The notes under the pieces: model-generated
Databases searched by the model: none
What the model was told of the DNA's origin: nothing
The model's input: only the letters and a program-made list of their open reading frames with translations
Part shown: positions 34,451 through 42,451 of the stretch, one piece after another
Position numbering within the stretch: position 1 is the first letter of the stretch
Layout of the letters: each line of letters begins with the position of its first letter
Assembly: GCF_007004545.3 (NCBI RefSeq)
Contig: NZ_CP045503.2
Coordinates: 714,501 to 778,500 of the forward strand
Reading direction: 5' to 3'
DNA length: 64,000 nt
DNA from: Shewanella eurypsychrophilus
GTDB taxonomy: Bacteria > Pseudomonadota > Gammaproteobacteria > Enterobacterales > Shewanellaceae
Made by a program: the position numbers and the translations under genes

Positions 34451-34858
34451 TTAAGACGATAGCTCAAGTTGTTTCTCTGTCGACAGTTGCTCTTCTAGCC
34501 AGTTAATGGCGTTTTCATTGCCGTCATTAACTCCAGAGAAGAGGCGAATGTTAAGTTCATCAATTTGTCTTCTCTGGGTGAGTTGTTGGGGGAGTTTGGC
34601 ATCTTGCTCGTTATAAAATACAACGGCTGTAGCCCTCAAGTGCTCGTGAGACGCCATGCAAAGTTGTGCCTCAAATGAGTAAGTATATTGATGCTGTTTG
34701 TTGACTAAAAGGGCGTAATCATGATTGAAGGTTTGGCTCATGTACTCGTCAAATTCGCCTAGCATTTCGAGGGTGACTTCGACTCCTGGCTCAATCGTTA
34801 CTTGGGCAATGTTGTGTGTTAACAGCTCGACCGAACAACCAAAATTGAATTTATGCAT
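34451..34858 (-). CDS. Hypothetical protein, STAS/SpoIIAA-like (paralogue 1)
   Basis: A 135-residue soluble protein paralogous to the product of 35078-35458. Shared blocks are FGCS/T near the start, VTLEMLGEFDEY, ALLVNKQHQYTYSFEAQLCMAS, and A-VVFYNEQ, ending in INWLEEQLS. The alternating strands and helices with the ALLVNK centre resemble small STAS-like proteins, but no phosphorylatable serine is obvious. Function unknown. Confidence 0.65.
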   Translation of the reverse strand: MHKFNFGCSVELLTHNIAQVTIEPGVEVTLEMLGEFDEYMSQTFNHDYALLVNKQHQYTYSFEAQLCMASHEHLRATAVVFYNEQDAKLPQQLTQRRQIDELNIRLFSGVNDGNENAINWLEEQLSTEKQLELSS

Positions 34859-35077
34859 ATGTTCTTTCCTTGGAATTATTATTTATATAGCGCCATAACA
34901 GCTTAGTATAGAAAAGTAAAAACTGTAAAATGTATGCGGTTACATTTACCTTAGATAATGCTGACGAAAGTGGATATTGCAATCAAATAGACAGTGTTTC
35001 TGTATTTTATTTCTATGTATTAGGCGATTAGAAAAGATGGAAGTTCATAGATGAAAAAAATTTAATCCGGTTGATGT

Positions 35078-35458
35078 TCAACTTAAATGTGATGTTAGCC
35101 AGTTTAGTGCAGTTTGGGTTCCCAGTTTAGTCGCTGGAAACGTCTTGATGTTAATGTTATCCATCTTTCTTCTTTTATTGAACTGAGGAGGGATCTTCTC
35201 TCTTTGTAGATCGTGATATAAGACGGCGATGGCTTTCTGTTTTTCTAATGAGCCTAAACATAATTCTGCTTCATAGGTGTAGCTATACTGGTTTATCTTG
35301 TTGACCAAGAGTGCAAAAGAGTCTGGATAGTACGCATCTAAGTAGCTATCAAGTTCCTCAACCATCTCTAGGGTCAGCTCGATATTGTTATCTACAATGA
35401 CCTCAGAAATGTTGCCTTCCAAGTGATTAATTGTGCACCCAAAGCTTAAGCTAGGCAT
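35078..35458 (-). CDS. Hypothetical protein, STAS/SpoIIAA-like (paralogue 2)
   Basis: A 126-residue protein with the same block order as paralogue 1: SFGCTINHLEG, LTLEMVEELDSY, FALLVNKINQYSYTYEAELCLGS, IAVLYHD, LNWLTSHLS. ATG 35458 is chosen from the alignment with paralogue 1. The frame is open 36 codons further upstream, but that part has no counterpart. The two genes lie in tandem 219 bp apart and probably arose by duplication. Confidence 0.65.
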   Translation of the reverse strand: MPSLSFGCTINHLEGNISEVIVDNNIELTLEMVEELDSYLDAYYPDSFALLVNKINQYSYTYEAELCLGSLEKQKAIAVLYHDLQREKIPPQFNKRRKMDNINIKTFPATKLGTQTALNWLTSHLS

Positions 35459-35614
35459 CTCCTTCACCCTTAATGTTATGTTACCTTGATTGTGCTCGTT
35501 ATGTTCAATATAGAGTATTAAGTCTTGAGGGTAAATTAACCAATCAAGCCTATCCGTTTTATTCAAGATAGTATGATTCTTGTTATAGCGCCTGATAATA
35601 CGAAGAGAAATTGA

Positions 35615-36742
35615 ATGGAAAAAGTTGACGCTGTGGTGGTTGGTGCTGGTGTTATTGGTTTAGCGATAGCCGCTCGATTAAGTAAAAATTTAGCTAATGT
35701 TGTTATTATAGATAAGCATAAGTCCTTTGGTGAAGAGACCAGTAGCCGTAATAGTGAAGTGATCCATGCGGGGATCTATTACCCTCAGGATAGTCTGAAA
35801 GCTAAGTTATGTGTCGAAGGCAAGCAGGCGTTATATCGCTACTGTGACCTAAGGGGAGTTCCCTATAAGCCCATAGGTAAGTTAATCGTAGCTACTACGC
35901 ATGATCAGCAGTCAAGCTTTGAAGCTGTGATAACGAGGGCTGAGGCAAATGGTGTCACAGACCTCATCAGGCAATCGTCTCGCCAATTACATACATTCTC
36001 ATCTGAGTTAAAAGCCACGGCTGGCTTATTGTCTCCCTCTACGGGCATTATCGATAGCCACAGCTATATGCAAAGCCTGCTGGCTGAGATTGAAGCTAAT
36101 GGAGGCAGCTTTGTTCCTAAAACAGGCTTTGTCGCTGCAGAGCCAGATGATAAAGGTTTTGTTATTCACTTAGACATAGAGGGTGAACCATTAAAGATTA
36201 GAACTCGTTATCTTATCAATAGTGCAGGTTTATATAGCACTCAGGTTGCATCAAGTATTCAGGGAGTGGAAAACAGTCTTATTCCGCAGCTTCATTGGTG
36301 TAAGGGTCATTACTTCTCCTATAGTGGCAAGAGTCCTTTTTCAAAGTTGGTCTACCCGGTGCCAGAGATTGCTCTCAAAGGCTTAGGCATCCACGGGACT
36401 CTGGATATGAGTGGCCAGCTCAAGTTTGGCCCCGATACCCAATATATCAGCGATAATACAGAACCTGATCACCATGTATCCCCAGCATTAAAACCTAAGT
36501 TTGTTGAGGCTATAAGGCGGTACTTCCCCAATATCGACCCCGATAAACTGCAGCCGAGTTATTCAGGAATACGACCGAAACTTCAGGGGCCTAACGCTAA
36601 CTTTGAGGATTTTAAAATAGAGAGTTGTGCTAGCCACTCGATTAAAGGCTTGATCAACTTGTATGGGATTGAGTCTCCTGGCTTAACGGCGAGCCTGGCT
36701 ATCGCCGACTATGTCGCTGCCAGCTTAGAGGGAAAGAGTTAG
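35615..36742 (+). CDS. FAD-dependent oxidoreductase, L-2-hydroxyglutarate dehydrogenase-like
   Basis: A 375-residue DAO-fold flavoprotein. The FAD motif VVVGAGVIGLAIAARLS is at 7-23. ETSSRNSEVIHAGIYYP near 41-57, the LINSAGLYS segment, and PELCLKG-like IALKGLGIHGT and GIRPKLQGP follow the LhgO/L2HGDH pattern. It would oxidise L-2-hydroxyglutarate or a related 2-hydroxy acid and feed electrons to the quinone pool. It lacks neighbours of a csiD-lhgO operon, so the substrate is a family-based guess. Confidence 0.82.
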   Translation: MEKVDAVVVGAGVIGLAIAARLSKNLANVVIIDKHKSFGEETSSRNSEVIHAGIYYPQDSLKAKLCVEGKQALYRYCDLRGVPYKPIGKLIVATTHDQQSSFEAVITRAEANGVTDLIRQSSRQLHTFSSELKATAGLLSPSTGIIDSHSYMQSLLAEIEANGGSFVPKTGFVAAEPDDKGFVIHLDIEGEPLKIRTRYLINSAGLYSTQVASSIQGVENSLIPQLHWCKGHYFSYSGKSPFSKLVYPVPEIALKGLGIHGTLDMSGQLKFGPDTQYISDNTEPDHHVSPALKPKFVEAIRRYFPNIDPDKLQPSYSGIRPKLQGPNANFEDFKIESCASHSIKGLINLYGIESPGLTASLAIADYVAASLEGKS

Positions 36743-36883
36743 AGAGTTAATGATGAAGGCAGGAACTGAAAAAGTCAGCAAGATATTAAATTAATAGACT
36801 GCTTAAAACTGTACTAAATTTATAGTTAGTGCAGTACAGGAATTCTCTTATGGACAAGTTTAACGCTAACTTGAGGTGTTCGG

Positions 36884-37321
36884 ATGAGAACCGTCAGAGT
36901 CGATTGGTATCGGTTGCTTGGTTATAGTCTGCTCTTCTTACTTTTTTCCTTGATAGTAACCATAGGTTTTGTTTTCTCATTAACTGGTGAGATGAAGCAC
37001 CTTCTACAACTTAGAGTACACCTATCGGGTATTGAACTGGCATTTTCCTTAGCCATGTTTATCAGTATCCCTGTGCTGATGTTCCGTTTTAGCTTCTTCT
37101 TTTATCGAATGGTAAAGCGAGGAAGGCGAAATGGTATCGGTATAATCTGTTATCAAAACCTGTTCAACCCATTTAACTTTCTGCTCTTCCCCAGCCTACT
37201 TAATCACATTGGGCTGGAGTCCAGGAGGCGATGTATCGTCTCTGTCACACTGCTTCTCATACTCTATCTGGTCGTATTCTTCGATACACAGATTAAGCCT
37301 GCATTGATGGGGTTGAGCTAA
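36884..37321 (+). CDS. Hypothetical inner-membrane protein
   Basis: A 145-residue protein with about three hydrophobic segments (YSLLFLLFSLIVTIGFVFSL, LAFSLAMFISIPVLMFRF, VTLLLILYLVVFF) and an Arg-rich loop (KRGRRNG). GAGG lies before the ATG. No family recognised. Confidence 0.6.
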   Translation: MRTVRVDWYRLLGYSLLFLLFSLIVTIGFVFSLTGEMKHLLQLRVHLSGIELAFSLAMFISIPVLMFRFSFFFYRMVKRGRRNGIGIICYQNLFNPFNFLLFPSLLNHIGLESRRRCIVSVTLLLILYLVVFFDTQIKPALMGLS

Positions 37322-37333
37322 GTGACTCAAGAT

Positions 37334-38287
37334 TTAACAAAACACAAAAAAGTTAGATGCAATAAACATCTTTGCTGGTACTAAATTTTTGGAACTTAGA
37401 ATGAAGTTTTGAGGAACAGAGATGCGTTTTTGAATACTTTCTTTAACTCTTATCACAACTTTCTTAGGCTCATCTTCTATATGCTTAAGTTTCCACAATG
37501 CCTTGTGGTAATAAATGACTTTCTTGCGTCGAAGGGTGAGCTTGCCTGTTGGGTTAGTGGACAGTGTTTTATGGTAAAAAGCCAGTTCTCGTCTTCCTCG
37601 GACTTGTTGTGGAAAGCTTTCCACAACAAGCCTGTTATGAACAAAATCTAAAACAGTGTCTTTTAGTATGCCTAAATCTCTCAGGCTTCTTCCTATCCTA
37701 TGGCCTACACCTGGAATTTTGAGTTTGTTAACCTCACATGTGAAACGTTGCATATGGAGACGATCGGCTTTAAACAGAGGGTCATAAATTATAGTTAGTG
37801 GTGTTTTACAAGCTGCTGCATCATTGTTAAACCCAGTGTATTTGGTCTCCTTATCAGCTTTTATTACTTTCGGGTCCCAAGGAGCAACTTGCGCCGAATA
37901 AGAGCTTAAAGGCATCATTAGCAGGGCTCTATCTAACTTTAATGCATTAGCATGTAAGGCTGCTGCAAAACCTCCCCTACTTATTCCATAGCCTATTCTT
38001 TCTGGAAATTTGCAGAGAAGCTTACCAAGCTGTTTGATAAAGTTCTGTAGTTCGATAGAACGATAATATTCATCTTTATTGATATGAGTAAATGAGATGA
38101 CATTTATCTGCTGCTTAGTGAAAAAGTTAAATCCCCAGGGATGCAAGCTCTCATCGACCTCCTGCTCAGTCATTCCTTCAGAGCCTGGTGGGAATGTGAT
38201 CACCACAGGCGCATCAATATCGATAAGTCGATATTGAACGAGGACATTACCAATGCGTTGGCGAATTGTCTGGTGAAACTTTAGCAA
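37334..38287 (-). CDS. Putative alpha/beta-hydrolase-like protein
   Basis: A 317-residue protein with a possible nucleophile elbow GYGISRGGFAAALHA near residue 98-112 (G-x-S-x-G-G), preceded by PVVITFPPGSEG and followed by IIYDPLFKADR and PGVGHRIGRSL, which could supply the acid and histidine. The C-terminal third is Lys/Arg-rich without recognisable domains. It starts at TTG 38287 with AAAGG upstream; no ATG precedes the conserved part. It converges on the membrane-protein gene with 12 bp between stops. Confidence 0.6.
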   Translation of the reverse strand: MLKFHQTIRQRIGNVLVQYRLIDIDAPVVITFPPGSEGMTEQEVDESLHPWGFNFFTKQQINVISFTHINKDEYYRSIELQNFIKQLGKLLCKFPERIGYGISRGGFAAALHANALKLDRALLMMPLSSYSAQVAPWDPKVIKADKETKYTGFNNDAAACKTPLTIIYDPLFKADRLHMQRFTCEVNKLKIPGVGHRIGRSLRDLGILKDTVLDFVHNRLVVESFPQQVRGRRELAFYHKTLSTNPTGKLTLRRKKVIYYHKALWKLKHIEDEPKKVVIRVKESIQKRISVPQNFILSSKNLVPAKMFIASNFFVFC

Positions 38288-38758
38288 AATAGAGCCTTTG
38301 TTGTAGCGGTAAGCGCATCACACTTTTGTATCTAGCGTGAGGGACTTAATCTTCTGATGGCATATTATATTTTTAATTATTACTTAAAATCGTGGCGGAA
38401 TTGATGTTTGTGCGATCTGGATCACGCTCAGTTTTTGTGGTGTTAACCTTGTGTATTTTATGGTTTTAATAAGGTGATTAACTTGTTTTTACTCTGAAGC
38501 TGAAAGGTTTTATGCTTGCGCAGTATGGGTTGCTGTAGCGTGAATTTGGTTGCATTTGATAACGTGTGTATCAGTGGTTGGGAGGGGGAAGAGTAAGTCA
38601 TGGTCACTTGTTTAGCGAGGGGATACATATTTTCGACATGCCTTATGGTAAGTCGCTCTTACAGTCGCTGCTAGAAGCCGTGAATGCTATTTCATTTAGT
38701 TTTAGTCGGGAATTGGTATTAGATTGCAGAGTGATTAAAAAGCATTTCATTGAGACAT
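38288..38758. other. Intergenic region without supported gene
   Basis: About 470 bp with no convincing gene. A 64-codon frame at 38566-38760 has no Shine-Dalgarno sequence and no recognisable motif. Nothing else was identified. Confidence 0.5.
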
Positions 38759-38760
38759 AA

Positions 38761-38786
38761 AAAAAGGAGCCATAGGCTCCTTTTTT
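38761..38786. terminator. Bidirectional terminator at the deaD 3' end
   Basis: AAAAAGGAGCC, loop ATA and GGCTCCTTTTTT form an 11-bp stem with flanking A and T runs, 22 bp after the deaD stop on the minus strand. Confidence 0.9.
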
Positions 38787-38807
38787 ACATCGTAAATTTA
38801 GCGGTAA

Positions 38808-40655
38808 TTAGCTCTCTTTAGAGGCATTACCCTTACGATGTGGCTTTCTGTCACCTGAAGGACGACGGTCGCCAGAAGGCTTACGTGGACGACGTGCAGG
38901 ACGGCTATCGCCACCAGCAGGTAGTTCAGCGCCTGCTGCTTCACGGATGTTCAAAGGTCTACCACAAACACGAACTTTTCTAAGGTGCTCTAGTACGTCT
39001 TTTGGCATTCCGTCAGGAAGGTCAATCGCTGTCACGTTGTCAAATAACTGGATTTGACCGATGTAACGGCTGTCGATATTTGCTTCGTTGGCTACTGCGC
39101 CTACGATGTTACCAACACCAACACCATTATCACGACCTACGTCGATGATGTAACGGCACATCTTAACGTCTGGATTGTCCTTAAGCGAGTCAGCTGAACC
39201 TAAATCAGTAGGAGTTGGACGCGAGTCACGACGTGGGCGCTCACTGCGTTCACCACGATCACGTGGGTTACGGTCATTACGGTCATTGCGGTCACGAGAG
39301 TTACGATCATCACGGCTATCACGCTGACGTTCGTGAATCGATGGTAACTGTAGAGGACGATCTTTCTGAACTTGCTGCAGTAATGCTGCTGCAAGTACAT
39401 CGGTATCAACTTCTAGCTCTTGACAAAGTTTTGCTACAGCACCCTTCATGAAATCTAAAGAGTCTTTAGCGATAACTTCAGCAACTTGCTCACCTAGACG
39501 AGATAGACGACGCTCGGTCACTGTTTCTGGGCTTGGAACATCCATTGGTGCGATGCGGCTCTTCGTTGCACGTTCGATAGTGCGTAGCATACGCATCTCT
39601 CTGTGTGTAACAAAAAGAATCGCCATACCTGTACGACCAGCACGACCTGTACGGCCGATACGGTGAATGTAAGCTTCAGTATCATATGGGATATCGTAGT
39701 TTACAACGTGTCCGATACGCTCAACATCAAGACCACGAGCCGCGACGTCGGTTGCAATAATAATATCTAGCTTGCCACGCTTAAGCTGGTCAACAGCACG
39801 TTCACGTGCTTGTTGATTCATATCACCGTGTAGAGGTGATGATGCGTAACCGCGGGCTTCTAATTTTTCAGCTAGCTCAACACAACTGTTACGAGTTCGA
39901 ACGAAGATGATAATACCTTCGGTCTTCTCTACTTCTAAAACACGTACCAGTGCTTCAAGTTTGTTGTGTTGTGAAACTTGTACAAAACGCTGTTCAATAG
40001 TATCAACAGTTGCGGTTGTCGCAGCAATCTTAACGTGTACAGGCTCAGACAAATACTTGTTAGCTACACGCTTAATCTGCTCAGGCATAGTTGCCGAGAA
40101 TAGCGCAAGTTGACGTTGCTTAGGTGTATGCTCAAGGATCCATTCGATATCATCGATGAAACCCATTTTTAGCATCTCATCGGCTTCATCAAGCACCATA
40201 GCTTTTAATGAATCTAGCTTAAGTGTGCCACGACGCATGTGGTCCATAACACGGCCAGGTGTACCGACGATGATTTGTGGTCCACGACGCAAGGCATTTA
40301 ATTGCTGATGCATGCTCTGTCCGCCGTAAATTGGCAGAACGTGTAGACCTTTCATAAATTTTGCGTAGCTACCAAAAGCTTCTGCGACCTGAACGGCAAG
40401 TTCACGTGTAGGTGCAAGTACCAAAATTTGTGGGGCATTTGTATTTGGATCGATGCTGTTCAGTAGAGGCAGTGCGAAAGCACCTGTTTTACCTGTACCG
40501 GTTTGCGCCTGACCTAAAATGTCTTTTCCGGCCATGAGAGGATCGATACTCGCAGCCTGGATTGGAGTTGGTTTTTCGTAGCCGAGCTCGTCAAGAGCAC
40601 GCAACAAAGGCTCGGCAAGACCGAGTTCGCGGAAAGTTTTTTCATTGGATGACAT
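38808..40655 (-). CDS. deaD: DEAD-box ATP-dependent RNA helicase DeaD/CsdA
   Basis: A 615-residue RNA helicase for cold-shock mRNA unwinding and ribosome assembly. Motifs: Q motif with PTPIQ, walker A AQTGTGKT (about 52-59), PTRELA, TPGR, DEAD (about 156-159), SATMP, then HGDMNQ, ATDVAARGLD and HRIGRTGRAG in the second RecA domain. The C-terminus has a CsdA-type RNA-binding domain (DVGRDNGVGVGNIVGAVANEA) and a basic Arg/Asp-rich linker and tail (DRNDRNDRNPRDR). The length fits DeaD rather than the shorter RhlE or SrmB. Confidence 0.95.
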   Translation of the reverse strand: MSSNEKTFRELGLAEPLLRALDELGYEKPTPIQAASIDPLMAGKDILGQAQTGTGKTGAFALPLLNSIDPNTNAPQILVLAPTRELAVQVAEAFGSYAKFMKGLHVLPIYGGQSMHQQLNALRRGPQIIVGTPGRVMDHMRRGTLKLDSLKAMVLDEADEMLKMGFIDDIEWILEHTPKQRQLALFSATMPEQIKRVANKYLSEPVHVKIAATTATVDTIEQRFVQVSQHNKLEALVRVLEVEKTEGIIIFVRTRNSCVELAEKLEARGYASSPLHGDMNQQARERAVDQLKRGKLDIIIATDVAARGLDVERIGHVVNYDIPYDTEAYIHRIGRTGRAGRTGMAILFVTHREMRMLRTIERATKSRIAPMDVPSPETVTERRLSRLGEQVAEVIAKDSLDFMKGAVAKLCQELEVDTDVLAAALLQQVQKDRPLQLPSIHERQRDSRDDRNSRDRNDRNDRNPRDRGERSERPRRDSRPTPTDLGSADSLKDNPDVKMCRYIIDVGRDNGVGVGNIVGAVANEANIDSRYIGQIQLFDNVTAIDLPDGMPKDVLEHLRKVRVCGRPLNIREAAGAELPAGGDSRPARRPRKPSGDRRPSGDRKPHRKGNASKES

Positions 40656-40771
40656 GGGTTGTAGCCTTGTGGAATAGCGAAGTACTTTTTAAATTAAAGC
40701 ACTTATGTTTAATAGACAGAAAATCAACCCCGTGTCGACTTCCCGCACCGAAAACGTTCAGTAAGCCGAAT

Positions 40772-40811
40772 ATTATAGCAAGGTTTAATTGGTATTACCA
40801 ATTAAACCTTG
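40772..40811 (-). promoter_or_regulatory. Promoter with a large palindrome upstream of deaD
   Basis: On the minus strand a perfect TATAAT (40777-40772) has TTGGTA about 18 bp upstream. The -35 element and spacer sit on a perfect 15-bp inverted repeat (CAAGGTTTAATTGGT / ACCAATTAAACCTTG, 3-nt loop, 40779-40811). The transcript would have a leader of about 110 nt before the deaD ATG. The palindrome could be an operator or the end of the upstream peptidase transcript. Confidence 0.6.
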
Positions 40812-40908
40812 GCTTTTGGTGTGGTTATCTAGTATTTACTAAGCAATTACTAAGCCAATTAATGAGTTAGATGATTAAATATTTATATTTTTTTGCCAAT
40901 AATTGGCT

Positions 40909-41940
40909 TTATTTTAAGAGTAAACTGTCTATAACGAGTAGTTGATTGGCTGATTCAGTGACAGCGGCCAGAAATTGAAGATCTATTTTTTCAATCGTAT
41001 CACGAGTGCTGTGATAATCATTGTGTGGCGGTACGCCAAAGTAGAGCCAAGGTATACCGGCCTTGTGCAGTGGATAATGGTCTGATGCTCTTAACCAGTC
41101 GACTTTTTTTACACTTTTATTCAGAGATCTAGGATGTGTGGCCTTGATGCATAAGCCATTCGCTGCGGTTATATTACGTTGAATTTCATTAAAACGTTTA
41201 AAACCTTTTTTACCTTCTAGGTAGATCGCATAGGGGCGTCCAGGGCGGCCAACCATGTCCAAATTTATGGCAAGTTCAATTTGTTCTATCTGAGGTATGA
41301 CACCTAAGGTCTTAAGGCTTTCAACTAAGGCGTAGCCGCCGAATAGGCCCGGCTCTTCGGCATCGGTTGCTACAAACAGGTAGTTGATAGGGAGAGTATT
41401 CAGGCTTGAGAGCTGGCTATCATCCGTTTTTATTGATTGAGTGACTCGGGATGCTATCTGTAACATGGCCGCGATCCCTGAAGCATTGTCATCGGCACCT
41501 GGGTGTATTCGGTTACCCTTCTTGCCCAAATGATCATAGTGAGCCAGCACGATACGCCATTTATCAGTGGGCTGTTTGGCACGAATGACGCCGATCATGT
41601 TAACCCCTTGGCGCTGACTAAAACTTAGCTGATAGCTAAAAGGAACGGCATATTCATCTTGCCAAGGTTTGAGCCCAACCTCATTAAAGCGAGAGGCAAT
41701 ATAATTCCGGCTCTTCTGCGCCCCTAATGTGCCAGTTTTGCGTCCTTCGAATGCATCTGAAGTTAATGCTGCTATGTCTGCATGAAGGACTTTGGGGTCT
41801 GCCCAGCTTGAGGTTAGTCGATTTTTACAGGATAAATAGGCTTGTGAGTCTGAGCTGTTACAGCCAGACGCTATTAGGCTAAAAAAAAGACACACAGTAG
41901 GGACTATGAATTGTTTTATCTGGTTAGGAGTGGGGTCCAT
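40909..41940 (-). CDS. M28 family zinc peptidase, lipoprotein
   Basis: A 343-residue protein with a lipoprotein signal (SLIASGC). The M28 aminopeptidase core follows: VLAHYDHLG (zinc His and Asp), HPGADDNASGIAAMLQIA (bridging Asp), TDAEEPGLFGGYALVES (catalytic and zinc Glu) and INLDMVGRPG, ending with ASDHYPLHKAGIPWLYFG (His). All metal ligands appear present. It acts in the periplasm or outer membrane on peptides. AAGGA lies before the ATG. Confidence 0.88.
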   Translation of the reverse strand: MDPTPNQIKQFIVPTVCLFFSLIASGCNSSDSQAYLSCKNRLTSSWADPKVLHADIAALTSDAFEGRKTGTLGAQKSRNYIASRFNEVGLKPWQDEYAVPFSYQLSFSQRQGVNMIGVIRAKQPTDKWRIVLAHYDHLGKKGNRIHPGADDNASGIAAMLQIASRVTQSIKTDDSQLSSLNTLPINYLFVATDAEEPGLFGGYALVESLKTLGVIPQIEQIELAINLDMVGRPGRPYAIYLEGKKGFKRFNEIQRNITAANGLCIKATHPRSLNKSVKKVDWLRASDHYPLHKAGIPWLYFGVPPHNDYHSTRDTIEKIDLQFLAAVTESANQLLVIDSLLLK

Positions 41941-42046
41941 CCTGTTCCTTACTCTTGTTTACCTTACGGTTAACTTAACCTTATATGACTCAATATACGA
42001 ACAGTAAATCTTGGCTAACGGTTTTAACCGAGTGTTATATCTATTG

Positions 42047-42355
42047 CTATTCATCTGCCATCGTATGTGAATGTTTCTCTGGGATCAGAGCTTTAAACTT
42101 ATATTCCTTAATGCCAGAAATCAGCCTAGATTTTTCACCTACTTTAATTTCAGTTTCAGGTTTAAGATTTCCCTGCTCTATGACGGCGATACGACCATCT
42201 GGTAATGAAATGGTACTGGAGTCGGCATTACTTGAAATGACTTTTGCTTCAAATCGACTACAGTTGCCAGCTAACGGGTCGATAATGGTCACAATAAGCA
42301 GGCTAAAACTTGTAACTAAACCTAAGGTAAGCAGGGTGTTTTTTAAGGTGAACAT
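42047..42355 (-). CDS. Hypothetical exported or membrane-anchored protein
   Basis: A 102-residue protein with one N-terminal hydrophobic helix (about 8-30) and a small beta-rich domain (FEAKVISSNADSSTISLPDGRIAVIE) that resembles an OB-like fold, ending in a His-rich tail. Function is not recognised. It follows uvrA in the same direction, but a hairpin lies between. Confidence 0.6.
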   Translation of the reverse strand: MFTLKNTLLTLGLVTSFSLLIVTIIDPLAGNCSRFEAKVISSNADSSTISLPDGRIAVIEQGNLKPETEIKVGEKSRLISGIKEYKFKALIPEKHSHTMADE

Positions 42356-42390
42356 AAGGTCAGCTGATTTTCTCTTCTGTTATAAATCGA

Positions 42391-42427
42391 CGAACAAGCC
42401 CAAACCATTGAATGTAGGGCTTATTCG
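42391..42427 (-). terminator. Hairpin after uvrA
   Basis: On the minus strand CGAATAAGCCC pairs with GGGCTTGTTCG over 11 bp with one G-U pair, 25 bp after the uvrA stop. No clear T-run follows, so termination is probable but not certain. Confidence 0.55.
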
Positions 42428-42451
42428 CACAAACTACTTTAACAGATGATT

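Noticed and set aside
38566..38760. 64-codon ORF before the deaD terminator
   Set aside because: No Shine-Dalgarno sequence, no motif, and it ends in the terminator A-run.
41985..42449. 154-codon ORF on the plus strand
   Set aside because: It overlaps the better supported minus-strand membrane-anchored protein (42047-42355) and has no recognisable motif.
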